A DNA stretch of 64,000 nt, taken from NCBI RefSeq assembly GCF_900156165.1, contig NZ_FTMY01000014.1, positions 62,001 through 126,000 of the forward strand, in the 5' to 3' direction. Each line of letters begins with the position of its first letter. The stretch's first letter is position 1. The notes under the pieces were generated by a model, which was given only the letters and a program-made list of their open reading frames with translations, was not told where the DNA came from and made no database searches. Source of the stretch: Pseudacidovorax sp. RU35E. Its GTDB lineage: Bacteria > Pseudomonadota > Gammaproteobacteria > Burkholderiales > Burkholderiaceae_C. This document shows, piece by piece, positions 1-7,215 of the stretch. The position numbers were made by a program, and so were the translations under genes.

Positions 1-54
1 GTGCCCCCGCCCACCTGAGTCGGCACCGGAGAGGTGCCCGGCCGCCCTGGAGGC

Positions 55-1590
55 TCAGGCCGCGCGCAGCATCTGGGCGACGTGGCGGGTGGCTTCCAGC
101 CCTGCCGTGCCCCAGTGCATGGCGGGACCCAGGAGCCGGCGCAATGCGGCACCGTGCTCGGCCAAGTCATGGCTGCCCAGCACCTCGCGCAGTTCGGCAA
201 GGTCCGGGTCCAGCGTGCTGCCGTCTTCTGCCAGCGTGGTGAGCGAGAGTGCGCTTGCGCCGCGACCGGCCCGCCGCGCATGCCGGAAGGCACGCGGAGG
301 TGCAGGTGCGCGGGCACCTGGCCCAGACCGTACGAAGGGCGCACCATCGGACGCGGCATTGCCGCGGATCCAGTCGTAGATGACCTGGAGTTCGTAGTCG
401 CCGAACACGCCGAACATGCTGGCGTGTTCACCCTGCAACAGCGCCCAGAAGCGACTCTGCGCGGGATCGCTGCCCGGCACCAGCCAACCCTTGCGCTCGA
501 GCGCGGCCACGAAGTCGCCCATGCCTGCCGGATCGGCGAGCCACTGGTTGACGGTGCGGCCCTCGATCCGGCAGTAGTCGGAGTGGGCCAGGCTGCCTTC
601 GCCCGCCCGTCCGCCGAGTACCTGCAGCAACGCCTCGTGGCGGTCGAAGGCGGCAATGGCATCGGTGGTTCCCTGACCGGCATTGCTGAGCATGTAGCCG
701 TCGGCCACCCGCGTCCAGAAGGCCTCGCGATCCGCAAGGGCGGGAAGGTTCTCCACGGCCGCACGCAAGGCCCGCTGGGCGTGGCCGCCAGCCGCGTTGT
801 CCACCGTGACGTGCAGGGTGAAGTAGGTGGGGTCGATGCCCAGTTCGTCCAGCTCGTAGGCCGTGATGAGCAGGTGCAGCGGCAGTTGTTCGTAGCCGAG
901 GTTGAAGCCGATCACCTCGGGCAGGAGCGCGTCGGTGCAGGCGGCCAGCGAGAGCTGCAGTGCGCCCTGGACATAGGACTCGTCCGGCTGGTCGGCCCAG
1001 TCGACGATGCCCATCGAATCGAGCAGCCGCCGGTACAGCAGCACGTGGTTCTTGTCGGGGTCGCCGTCGCCCAGTTCCTCCACGTACGTCAGGATCAGGT
1101 CGTTCAGATGCGGGTTGGCGGCGTCGTGCAGGAGGCCATACAGCCATGCGCCGTCCACCAGCTTGGTGGGTGCGACGGCCCGCAAAAAGTTGAGCGCGTG
1201 CGAACGGCTGCTGAAGTAGCGGCGGGGCGCACCCGCCTTGCGCGACGCCAGATAGGCTTGGTACGCGGCGCCGGTCGAGGCCAGGTTGGCCTGCTGCCAA
1301 GCGGCCAGCCCATCGGGCGCCGCGGGCAGATCGCAGGGCTTCGTCCGCATCTCGGTGCGCCACCGCTCGATGAAAGCACGGGCCTGATCGCGAAGGGCCG
1401 CGTCGGGCCGATCGTTGGCCTGCAGCAGTGCGTCGTACAGCGCGCGTGCACCGGCGGCCAGCGCACGGCTGTCCTCGTTGGCGGCATCGGGGGTGGGGCG
1501 CCGGGTCAGCAACGCGAGGGGCGCGCCGGCGGCGAGGTCGGGCGTGGGGGCTTCTTGGATGGCCCTTCGGGCGAGGCGTGTGTTCTGCAT
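55..1590 (-). CDS. Iron-containing redox enzyme (haem-oxygenase-like fold)
   Basis: The 511-residue protein resembles the iron-containing redox enzyme family, helical proteins of the haem-oxygenase-like diiron fold that act as oxidases on small substrates. In the middle of the protein is a cluster reading YFTLHVTVDN followed by GGHAQRA; this H-x3-D-x5-H spacing is typical of the family's metal-binding helix. A second acidic/His set appears in HEALLQ and in GEHASMFG near residue 400. The substrate is unknown. It is transcribed away from the MFS gene at 1852, leaving a 261-bp divergent promoter region without an obvious operator. There is no sign that it belongs to the photosynthesis cluster. 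The family assignment rests on motif spacing and general look only. Confidence 0.65.
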   Translation of the reverse strand: MQNTRLARRAIQEAPTPDLAAGAPLALLTRRPTPDAANEDSRALAAGARALYDALLQANDRPDAALRDQARAFIERWRTEMRTKPCDLPAAPDGLAAWQQANLASTGAAYQAYLASRKAGAPRRYFSSRSHALNFLRAVAPTKLVDGAWLYGLLHDAANPHLNDLILTYVEELGDGDPDKNHVLLYRRLLDSMGIVDWADQPDESYVQGALQLSLAACTDALLPEVIGFNLGYEQLPLHLLITAYELDELGIDPTYFTLHVTVDNAAGGHAQRALRAAVENLPALADREAFWTRVADGYMLSNAGQGTTDAIAAFDRHEALLQVLGGRAGEGSLAHSDYCRIEGRTVNQWLADPAGMGDFVAALERKGWLVPGSDPAQSRFWALLQGEHASMFGVFGDYELQVIYDWIRGNAASDGAPFVRSGPGARAPAPPRAFRHARRAGRGASALSLTTLAEDGSTLDPDLAELREVLGSHDLAEHGAALRRLLGPAMHWGTAGLEATRHVAQMLRAA

Positions 1591-1851
1591 GGTTTCACCA
1601 TCCGTGATCGGTCCGGCCGCATCGGCAAGGGTGAAGCGCGGTCGGTTGTCGGCCTGGACCGACCCCCCGCCACAGGACTACCCCGGCACGGCCCCCAGGT
1701 GCAACAGGCCCGGGGCGCCGTCCTACGGCTTCGCCGGGGGGCTGCGCCGCGCGCATGGGCATTGCCATGTGCGCCAGCCCTCTGCGCCATGCTGTGGCAG
1801 CATCCGCCCTCCCGCGGCCGGTCTCCCTGCCACCGCCGGCCCTTCTCCCGC

Positions 1852-3081
1852 ATGCCCGCCATCCCCTCTGCCTCCTCATCCTCCCGGCCACGATCCGGCG
1901 CCGCTGCGCAAAGCCTGGGGCTGCTTGCCCTGTCGCTCGTGCTGATCGCCTTCAACCTGCGGCCGGTGTTCTCCAGCCTGTCGGTGGTGCTGCCGGACAT
2001 CGTGCTGGCTACCGGCATGTCGGCGGCAGCAGCCAGTGCGCTGACCACGCTGCCGGTCATCTGCCTGGGCGCCTTCGCGATGGTGGCGCCCTGGCTGGGG
2101 CGGCGGCTGGGCATCGAGCGCACGCTGCTGGCCTGCATGCTGCTCATCACGGTGGGCACATTGCTGCGCGGCTCTGCACTGCTGCCGCTGCTCTTCCTCG
2201 CCTCGGCGATGGCGGGTGTGGGCATCGCAGTGGCCAATGTGCTGCTTTCGGCCCTGGTCAAACGCGACTTCGAGCGCCGCACGGCCCTCATGATGGGCCT
2301 CTACACCATGGCGGTCTGTGCCGGTGCCGCCAGCGGCGCGGGCGTGACGGTGCCGCTGCAGCAGGCCCTGGGTCTGGGCTGGCAGGGCGCGCTGGCCATG
2401 TGGACCGTGCCGGCCGCCGTGGCCCTGCTGCTGTGGGCACCGCGCGCGCTGCCGGCGCGGCGCGAGGCGGGCGAGTCGGCCTTCAGGGTCCGCGGGCTGT
2501 GGCGCGATCCGCTGGCCTGGCAGGTCACGCTGTTCATGGGCCTGCAGTCCTCGCTGGCCTATTCGGTCATGGGCTGGCTGGCGCCCGTGCTGCGCGAACG
2601 CGGCCTGCCTGCGGCACTGGCGGGCTTCGTGGTGTCGCTGTCGGTGCTGGTGCAGGTGCCCACCTGCCTGGTGCTGCCCACGCTGGCGCAGCGCCAGCGC
2701 AACCAGGTGGCGCTGGCGGTCGGCCTGGCGGTGCTCACCGTGGGCGCGCTGTGGGGCTGCATGTTCGCGCCGGTGGGTGGCATCTGGGCATGGGCGGTGC
2801 TGCTGGGCATCGCGCAGGGCGGCACCTTCTCGCTGGCGCTCACCATGATCGTGATGCGCTCGCCCGATGCGCGCGTCGCCGCGCAGCTCTCGGGCATGGC
2901 GCAGGGCGTGGGCTACCTGGTGGCCGCGACGGGTCCGATGCTGGTCGGCCTGCTGCGTGCCTGGACGGGCAGCTTCCGCGCCTCGGCGGTGTTGTTCGGG
3001 CTGATCGGCGTGGCGCTCGCCCTGGCCGGCGCGGGGGCCGGGCGTGCCCGTGTGGTGCGAGCCGCTGCCGTGCCGCGCTGA
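1852..3081 (+). CDS. MFS transporter, CynX/NimT-like
   Basis: This 409-residue inner-membrane protein has about twelve hydrophobic segments starting at LGLLALSLVLIAFNLRP. That early motif (LIAFNLRP followed by V-LP-I) is characteristic of the CynX/NimT (cyanate/nitroimidazole) branch of the major facilitator superfamily. An MFS motif-A-like loop, APWLGRRLGIER, follows the second or third helix. The ATG at 1852 is chosen because the hydrophobic core begins about 20 residues later, although the frame is open further upstream. The substrate cannot be told from sequence. The nuclease/helicase gene starts 35 bp downstream on the same strand and may share its transcript. Confidence 0.8.
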   Translation: MPAIPSASSSSRPRSGAAAQSLGLLALSLVLIAFNLRPVFSSLSVVLPDIVLATGMSAAAASALTTLPVICLGAFAMVAPWLGRRLGIERTLLACMLLITVGTLLRGSALLPLLFLASAMAGVGIAVANVLLSALVKRDFERRTALMMGLYTMAVCAGAASGAGVTVPLQQALGLGWQGALAMWTVPAAVALLLWAPRALPARREAGESAFRVRGLWRDPLAWQVTLFMGLQSSLAYSVMGWLAPVLRERGLPAALAGFVVSLSVLVQVPTCLVLPTLAQRQRNQVALAVGLAVLTVGALWGCMFAPVGGIWAWAVLLGIAQGGTFSLALTMIVMRSPDARVAAQLSGMAQGVGYLVAATGPMLVGLLRAWTGSFRASAVLFGLIGVALALAGAGAGRARVVRAAAVPR

Positions 3082-3116
3082 ACGTCGAGCAAGCGCCCGC
3101 GCGAGGGAAAGCCCAC

Positions 3117-5363
3117 ATGCCCCGCGTCTCCGTCAAGTCGTTGTGCGCCTTCGCGGCCAAGGCAGGCGATCTGGACATCCGCTTCGTGCCGTCGCCCACC
3201 GCACATGAAGGGCAGGCCGGCCATTCGCTGGTGCAGTCGCGGCGGGGGCCAGGCTATGAGCGCGAGGTGACGTTGGAGACCGTCGTCCATGGCCTGCAGG
3301 TGCGCGGCCGGGCCGACGGGTACGACGCCGGCCAGCGCCGCGTGGAGGAGATCAAGACCTTCCGCGGCGACTTCGAGCGCATCAAGGGCAACCACCGCGC
3401 CCTGCACTGGGCGCAGGCCCGGACCTATGCCGCCATGCTGTGCGAGCGCGACGCGCTGGCCTCGATCACCGTCGCGCTGGTCTATCTCGACCTGGCCAGC
3501 GGCGAGGAGACAGTGCTCCAGGAGCACTGCGAGGCCGCGGCGCTGCAGGCTGCGATGCAGACCCTGTGCGAGGCCTACATGCGCTGGGCGCTGCAGGAGG
3601 AGGAGCACCGCGCGCAGCGCGACGCGCAGATGGCACAGCTGGCCTTCCCGCACGGCGACTTCCGGGCGGGGCAGCACAAGCTGTCGCGCGACGTGTACCG
3701 CGCCGCGGCGCGCCGACGCTGCCTGATCGCGCAGGCGCCCACGGGCATCGGCAAGACCCTGGCCACCACCTATCCGCTGCTGCGCGGCCTGGCTGTGCAC
3801 GGCACCGACAAGGTGTTCTTCCTCACGGCCAAGACGCCCGGGCGGCAGGTGGCACTCGACGCGCTGCGCCAGCTCGGCGAGGGCCGTGCGTTGCGCGTGC
3901 TGGAGCTGAGCGCGCGCGAGTCGGCCTGCGAGCGCCCGGGCGCCGCCTGTCATGGCGACAGCTGCCCGCTGGCCAGGGGCTTCTATGACCGCCTGCCGCC
4001 CGCGCGGGCCGAAGCGGCCGAGGCCCGCTGGCTGGACCGCGAGGCGCTGCGCCGCATCGCCGCCGGCCATGGCGTGTGCCCCTACTTCCTGGGGCAGGAG
4101 ATGGTGCGCTGGAGCGACGTGGTGGTGGGCGACTACAACTACTACTTCGACGGCAGCGCCATGCTCCATGCCCTGGCGCGTGAGGAGGAATGGCAGGTGG
4201 CCGTGCTGGTGGACGAGGCCCACAACCTGGTCGACCGGGCCCGCGCCATGTACTCGACCACGCTGGCCCACGCGCTGCTCGACAGCGGCGAGGCCGTGGC
4301 GCCCGCCTTCGTGCAGGCCGCCCTGCGGCGGGTGCGGCGCGAATGGCGGCAGGTGTCGCAGGCCCAGACCACGGCCTATGCCGCCGCCACCGTGCTGCCC
4401 GAGCCGCTGGTGCGCAGCCTGGCCGACGCGGTCGCGGCCCTGTCCGAGCATGCGGCGCAGGCGTCGCCCGAGCTGCCCGGGCCGCTGCAGGAGCTGTTCT
4501 TCGGCCTGCTGGCGCTGGTGCGGCTGGCCGATGCCTTCGGGCCCCATTCGGTCTTCGAGGTGACCAACACGCCGGACGGCGCGCCGCTCGCCCTGGCCAT
4601 CCGCAACCTGGTGCCGGCCGGCTTCCTGCGGCCGCGCTTCGCGGGGGCGGCAGCCTCGGTGCTCTTCTCCGGCACCATCGCGCCATTCGGCTACTACCGC
4701 GACCTGCTCGGCCTGCCCGACGACACCGTGGAGCTGGAGGTGGAGTCGCCCTTCCGCGCCGAGCAGTTGCGCGTGGAGGTGGCGCGCGATGTCTCCACGC
4801 GGCTGCGCGACCGCCCGCGCTCGCTGCCGCGGATCACGGCGTTGATGGCGCAGCAGTTCGGGCAGCGCCCGGGCAACTACATCGCCTTCTTCAGCAGCTT
4901 CGCCTACCTGGACATGGCCATCGAGGCCTTCGCGCGCCAGCATGCGCAGGTGCCGGTCTGGCGGCAGTCGCCCGGCATGTCCGAGCGCGACCGCGCCGAC
5001 TTCGTCGCCCGCTTCGCGCCGGGCGGGCAGGGCATCGCCTTTGCCGTGCTGGGCGGCGCCTTCGCCGAGGGTGTGGACCTGCCCGGCGACCGGCTCGTGG
5101 GCGCCTTCGTCGCCAGCCTGGGCCTGCCGCAGCACGACGAGGCCAACGAGGTGCTGCGCGAGCGCATGGAAGCGATGTTCGGCCAGGGCTACGCCTACAC
5201 CTACCTCTACCCGGGCCTGCGCAAGGTGGTGCAGGCGGCGGGTCGGGTGGTGCGCACCGAGCAGGACACCGGCGTCGTCCACCTGCTGGACGACCGCTTT
5301 GCACAGCCCGAGGTGCTGGCGCTGCTGCCGCGCTGGTGGCAGGTGAATCCTGAGGGCGCCTGA
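3117..5363 (+). CDS. ATP-dependent helicase (XPD/DinG type) with N-terminal PD-(D/E)XK-like nuclease domain
   Basis: A 748-residue protein. Residues 1-170 contain GRADGY (D67) and VEEIK (E78, K80), which fit a PD-(D/E)XK or Cas4-type nuclease core. The helicase follows: Walker A APTGIGKT at 207-214 and DEAH at 366-369. Four cysteines (C271, C278, C283, C321) are spaced like the 4Fe-4S domain of XPD/DinG helicases. Near the C-terminus are GGAFAEGVDLPG and QAAGRVVRT, matching helicase motifs V and VI. Family knowledge suggests a 5'-3' DNA helicase in repair or replication-fork processing, with the nuclease domain trimming DNA. ATG 3117 lies 36 bp after the MFS stop. The helicase assignment is firm; the nuclease domain is an inference. 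Confidence 0.82.
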   Translation: MPRVSVKSLCAFAAKAGDLDIRFVPSPTAHEGQAGHSLVQSRRGPGYEREVTLETVVHGLQVRGRADGYDAGQRRVEEIKTFRGDFERIKGNHRALHWAQARTYAAMLCERDALASITVALVYLDLASGEETVLQEHCEAAALQAAMQTLCEAYMRWALQEEEHRAQRDAQMAQLAFPHGDFRAGQHKLSRDVYRAAARRRCLIAQAPTGIGKTLATTYPLLRGLAVHGTDKVFFLTAKTPGRQVALDALRQLGEGRALRVLELSARESACERPGAACHGDSCPLARGFYDRLPPARAEAAEARWLDREALRRIAAGHGVCPYFLGQEMVRWSDVVVGDYNYYFDGSAMLHALAREEEWQVAVLVDEAHNLVDRARAMYSTTLAHALLDSGEAVAPAFVQAALRRVRREWRQVSQAQTTAYAAATVLPEPLVRSLADAVAALSEHAAQASPELPGPLQELFFGLLALVRLADAFGPHSVFEVTNTPDGAPLALAIRNLVPAGFLRPRFAGAAASVLFSGTIAPFGYYRDLLGLPDDTVELEVESPFRAEQLRVEVARDVSTRLRDRPRSLPRITALMAQQFGQRPGNYIAFFSSFAYLDMAIEAFARQHAQVPVWRQSPGMSERDRADFVARFAPGGQGIAFAVLGGAFAEGVDLPGDRLVGAFVASLGLPQHDEANEVLRERMEAMFGQGYAYTYLYPGLRKVVQAAGRVVRTEQDTGVVHLLDDRFAQPEVLALLPRWWQVNPEGA

Positions 5364-5439
5364 CGGCGATCTGCACATCAGGGCGCGACCTGTGCCGTGC
5401 CCGTCCAGCGCGAGGCGTTTTCTGCAGCCGACTGCACCG

Positions 5440-5600
5440 TCATAGGGACTTAAGTTTTATAAGTGCAACGTCTCGTTGCTCTCTGTTTCTCGACGTTTCT
5501 ACTCAGTCGGTTTTTTGTGAATCCATCAGAAATATCCTACGTACTCGGAGACACGCATGTGGTTCCGACCGCTCTGAGCAATTGATCCTTGCGCAGACTT
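5440..5600 (+). ncRNA. Possible small RNA or regulatory leader ahead of the RlpA-like gene
   Basis: This segment is visibly more AT-rich than its surroundings. It starts with a -10-like TATAAG at 5458-5463, holds a perfect small hairpin GCAACG-TCT-CGTTGC at 5465-5479, and runs into the strong intrinsic terminator at 5601-5630. No protein-coding frame there looks real. It could be an independent small RNA gene, or the 5' leader of the RlpA-like gene ending in an attenuator. No -35 element is convincing and no known RNA family is recognised. Confidence 0.3.
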
Positions 5601-5630
5601 GAGGCCCCGGCAACGGGGCCTCTTTTTTTT
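5601..5630 (+). terminator. Strong intrinsic terminator directly upstream of the RlpA-like gene
   Basis: A 9-bp stem, GAGGCCCCG pairing with CGGGGCCTC around a GCAA loop, is followed by eight T residues. It ends one base before the ribosome binding site GGAG (5631-5634) of the RlpA-like gene, so there is no room for a promoter between terminator and gene. That placement suggests either attenuation or that the gene depends on read-through. Confidence 0.8.
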
Positions 5631-5643
5631 GGAGATGTTGAAA

Positions 5644-6234
5644 ATGGTTTGTCGCCCAATGTTTCTTCGCTGGATGCTGATGCTGTCCGTAGGCACGATG
5701 CTGGGCTGTTCCACGGTCGCGCCGCAGCCCGAAATGCCGGCTGAGATGATTCCCGCGGCCAAGATTACCCGCCGTCCGCCGCCACCCGCTACGCCTGAGC
5801 CCACTGTCGAACAAGAAGAAATTCTGGCGAGAGCGGTGTGGATTTCAGCGGGGCTCAAAGGAAGAAAAACGGCCAGCGGACAGATCTATGTGCCTGACGC
5901 GCTCACGGCCTGGAGCCAGGACATTCCATTTGGCCAAAAGGTATGCGTGCGCAATCTCCGCACGGACGCGGAGGTCCTGGTCTACATCAACGACCGCGGG
6001 CGCGGCGGCAAGGGCGTGTATCTCGGCCTGAGCGAATCCGCGGCCCGCAAGATCTCCATGCTCAAGGAGGGCGTGGCAGACGTGGCCTTGGTGCTTGTCG
6101 CCGACAAGCCGGTCCAGTGCGACGGTCGGCAGGTCGAACCCGGGCTGGTCGCCACGCCGAAGACGGCGCGGGTGAAGGTTTCGCTCGATCCCGTCAAGCT
6201 GGCGCAGTCTGCCGCCGACGGCGGCCGACCCTGA
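5644..6234 (+). CDS. RlpA-like double-psi beta-barrel lipoprotein
   Basis: The 196-residue product has a lipoprotein signal: basic start, hydrophobic stretch, and a lipobox ending LG-C at Cys22. The mature part is proline-rich and then shows the RlpA core: GRKTASGQIY, LTAWSQDIPFGQKVCVRNL, INDRG and LSESAARKI. These match the double-psi beta-barrel of septal-ring lytic transglycosylase RlpA. There is no SPOR domain, and the canonical NDRGPF reads NDRGRG, so the enzyme activity is uncertain. ATG 5644 is preferred because GGAG sits 9 bp upstream; ATG 5635 would be too close to it. Base composition is clearly lower in GC than the flanks, suggesting acquired DNA. Confidence 0.72.
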   Translation: MVCRPMFLRWMLMLSVGTMLGCSTVAPQPEMPAEMIPAAKITRRPPPPATPEPTVEQEEILARAVWISAGLKGRKTASGQIYVPDALTAWSQDIPFGQKVCVRNLRTDAEVLVYINDRGRGGKGVYLGLSESAARKISMLKEGVADVALVLVADKPVQCDGRQVEPGLVATPKTARVKVSLDPVKLAQSAADGGRP

Positions 6235-6244
6235 TCTTCATGGG

Positions 6245-6697
6245 ATGGGTCGAGTCATGTTCCATTCCGCGAAACAATCGGGGCCGTTGCTGGCTCAGCT
6301 GTCGCCTAGCGAATCCTCCGGTGAATTGCGGCAGCGCGCTTCCCGCGTATTGCAGCAACGCCGTTATTTTGCAAAAGATCGCTCGGCATTCCTGCTCGAG
6401 ATCGAATTTGTCCTGGTGGCCGAAGACATTGACTACCTCAACGATGCCGTATTGCTCGGCGGGGAAACGGTCGATTTCCTGCTACGGACGAATGCGCTAT
6501 TGATTGTTCCCCGTTCCGACGTGATGCTGGCGGTCGGCACGGCAATCCGCCTCATCCGGCAACGGGATGCGGACAACGCACTCGTGATCAATTGGGCCGC
6601 GCCCTTTGCCGGCGCTAAACAGGTGCATCCGTGGGTCGGGGCGGAAAATGCGGTCGAAATAGTGGATCTGTATCCAAAAATTTACCGGGGCATGTAG
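6245..6697 (+). CDS. Hypothetical protein
   Basis: A 150-residue soluble-looking protein that I do not recognise. It begins 10 bp after the RlpA-like gene and shares its lower GC content, so the two probably form one acquired transcription unit ended by the terminator at 6729. It has no signal peptide, no membrane segment and no clear catalytic motif. Notable stretches are VLQQRRYFAKDR near the start and VINWAAPFAGAKQVHPW near the end. An internal ATG at 6257 is an equally plausible start. Confidence 0.55.
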   Translation: MGRVMFHSAKQSGPLLAQLSPSESSGELRQRASRVLQQRRYFAKDRSAFLLEIEFVLVAEDIDYLNDAVLLGGETVDFLLRTNALLIVPRSDVMLAVGTAIRLIRQRDADNALVINWAAPFAGAKQVHPWVGAENAVEIVDLYPKIYRGM

Positions 6698-6728
6698 TTT
6701 TTTTTGATGTTTGCGTCGTGCTCCTTTT

Positions 6729-6755
6729 GGACTGCCCCCGGGCAGTCCTTTTTTT
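6729..6755 (+). terminator. Intrinsic terminator after the low-GC gene pair
   Basis: GGACTGCC and GGCAGTCC form a stem with a short C-rich loop, followed by seven T residues (6749-6755). It closes the 5644-6697 unit. On the other strand the RRM gene ends at 6768, just beyond. Confidence 0.8.
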
Positions 6756-6767
6756 ATGCGCGATCCA

Positions 6768-7127
6768 TCATGGCGCAATCCACGACGGGCCCTGAATTCG
6801 GTCAATGCGTGCTTCGGCCGTCGCGGGCGTGTCGCTTCGGTCCTGCCGTCCGGCGCGGCGCCGGGTCCGATACACGTCCCATCGTCGCTCGGCAGGCAGG
6901 TGCACCGTGAGCAATCTGCCGCTGCATTCGCGGCCGTTCAGGGCGCGGCACGCGGCCTCGGCCTGGGCGCGGTCGCCGACCACCACTTCTGCGGAACCCG
7001 TGCAGGGCCCATCTTTCGCAGCGCGCGCCACCTGCACCGCCTGCGCGCCGAATGGCCTGAACATTTCCAGCAGGCGCTCGTCCGTCGTGTCGGGTCCCAG
7101 CCCTCCGACGTAGATCCTTTCACCCAT
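6768..7127 (-). CDS. RNA-binding protein with one RRM domain
   Basis: A 119-residue protein whose first 80 residues form an RNA recognition motif. RNP2 is seen as IYVGGLG at residues 5-11, and the RNP1 position reads GSAEVVVGD, which is weaker than the usual aromatic consensus. RLLEMFRPFG and AACRALNGREC match the two RRM helices. The C-terminal 35 residues are basic and Arg-rich. Small bacterial RRM proteins of this kind are single-stranded RNA binders linked to stress responses; no specific role can be assigned. It stands alone, on the minus strand, between the low-GC insert and the sensor kinase. Confidence 0.75.
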   Translation of the reverse strand: MGERIYVGGLGPDTTDERLLEMFRPFGAQAVQVARAAKDGPCTGSAEVVVGDRAQAEAACRALNGRECSGRLLTVHLPAERRWDVYRTRRRAGRQDRSDTPATAEARIDRIQGPSWIAP

Positions 7128-7215
7128 GTGACGCTCCTCGTCCTTCTTGCGACCTCTCTCCAGGTGGGACGGGTACGCGAGGCGTCAGCGACTGGATTCG
7201 GCAGGCCCTAGTGCG

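Noticed and set aside
2913-5378. Very long open frame on the minus strand opposite the helicase
   Set aside because: It is the antisense shadow of a high-GC gene: it is His/Gln/Arg-rich, has no domain signature, and the plus strand carries a clear helicase.
5491-5516. T-run at 5511-5516 as a second terminator
   Set aside because: Only a 4-bp CGAC/GTCG stem can form before it; the real terminator is at 5601-5630.
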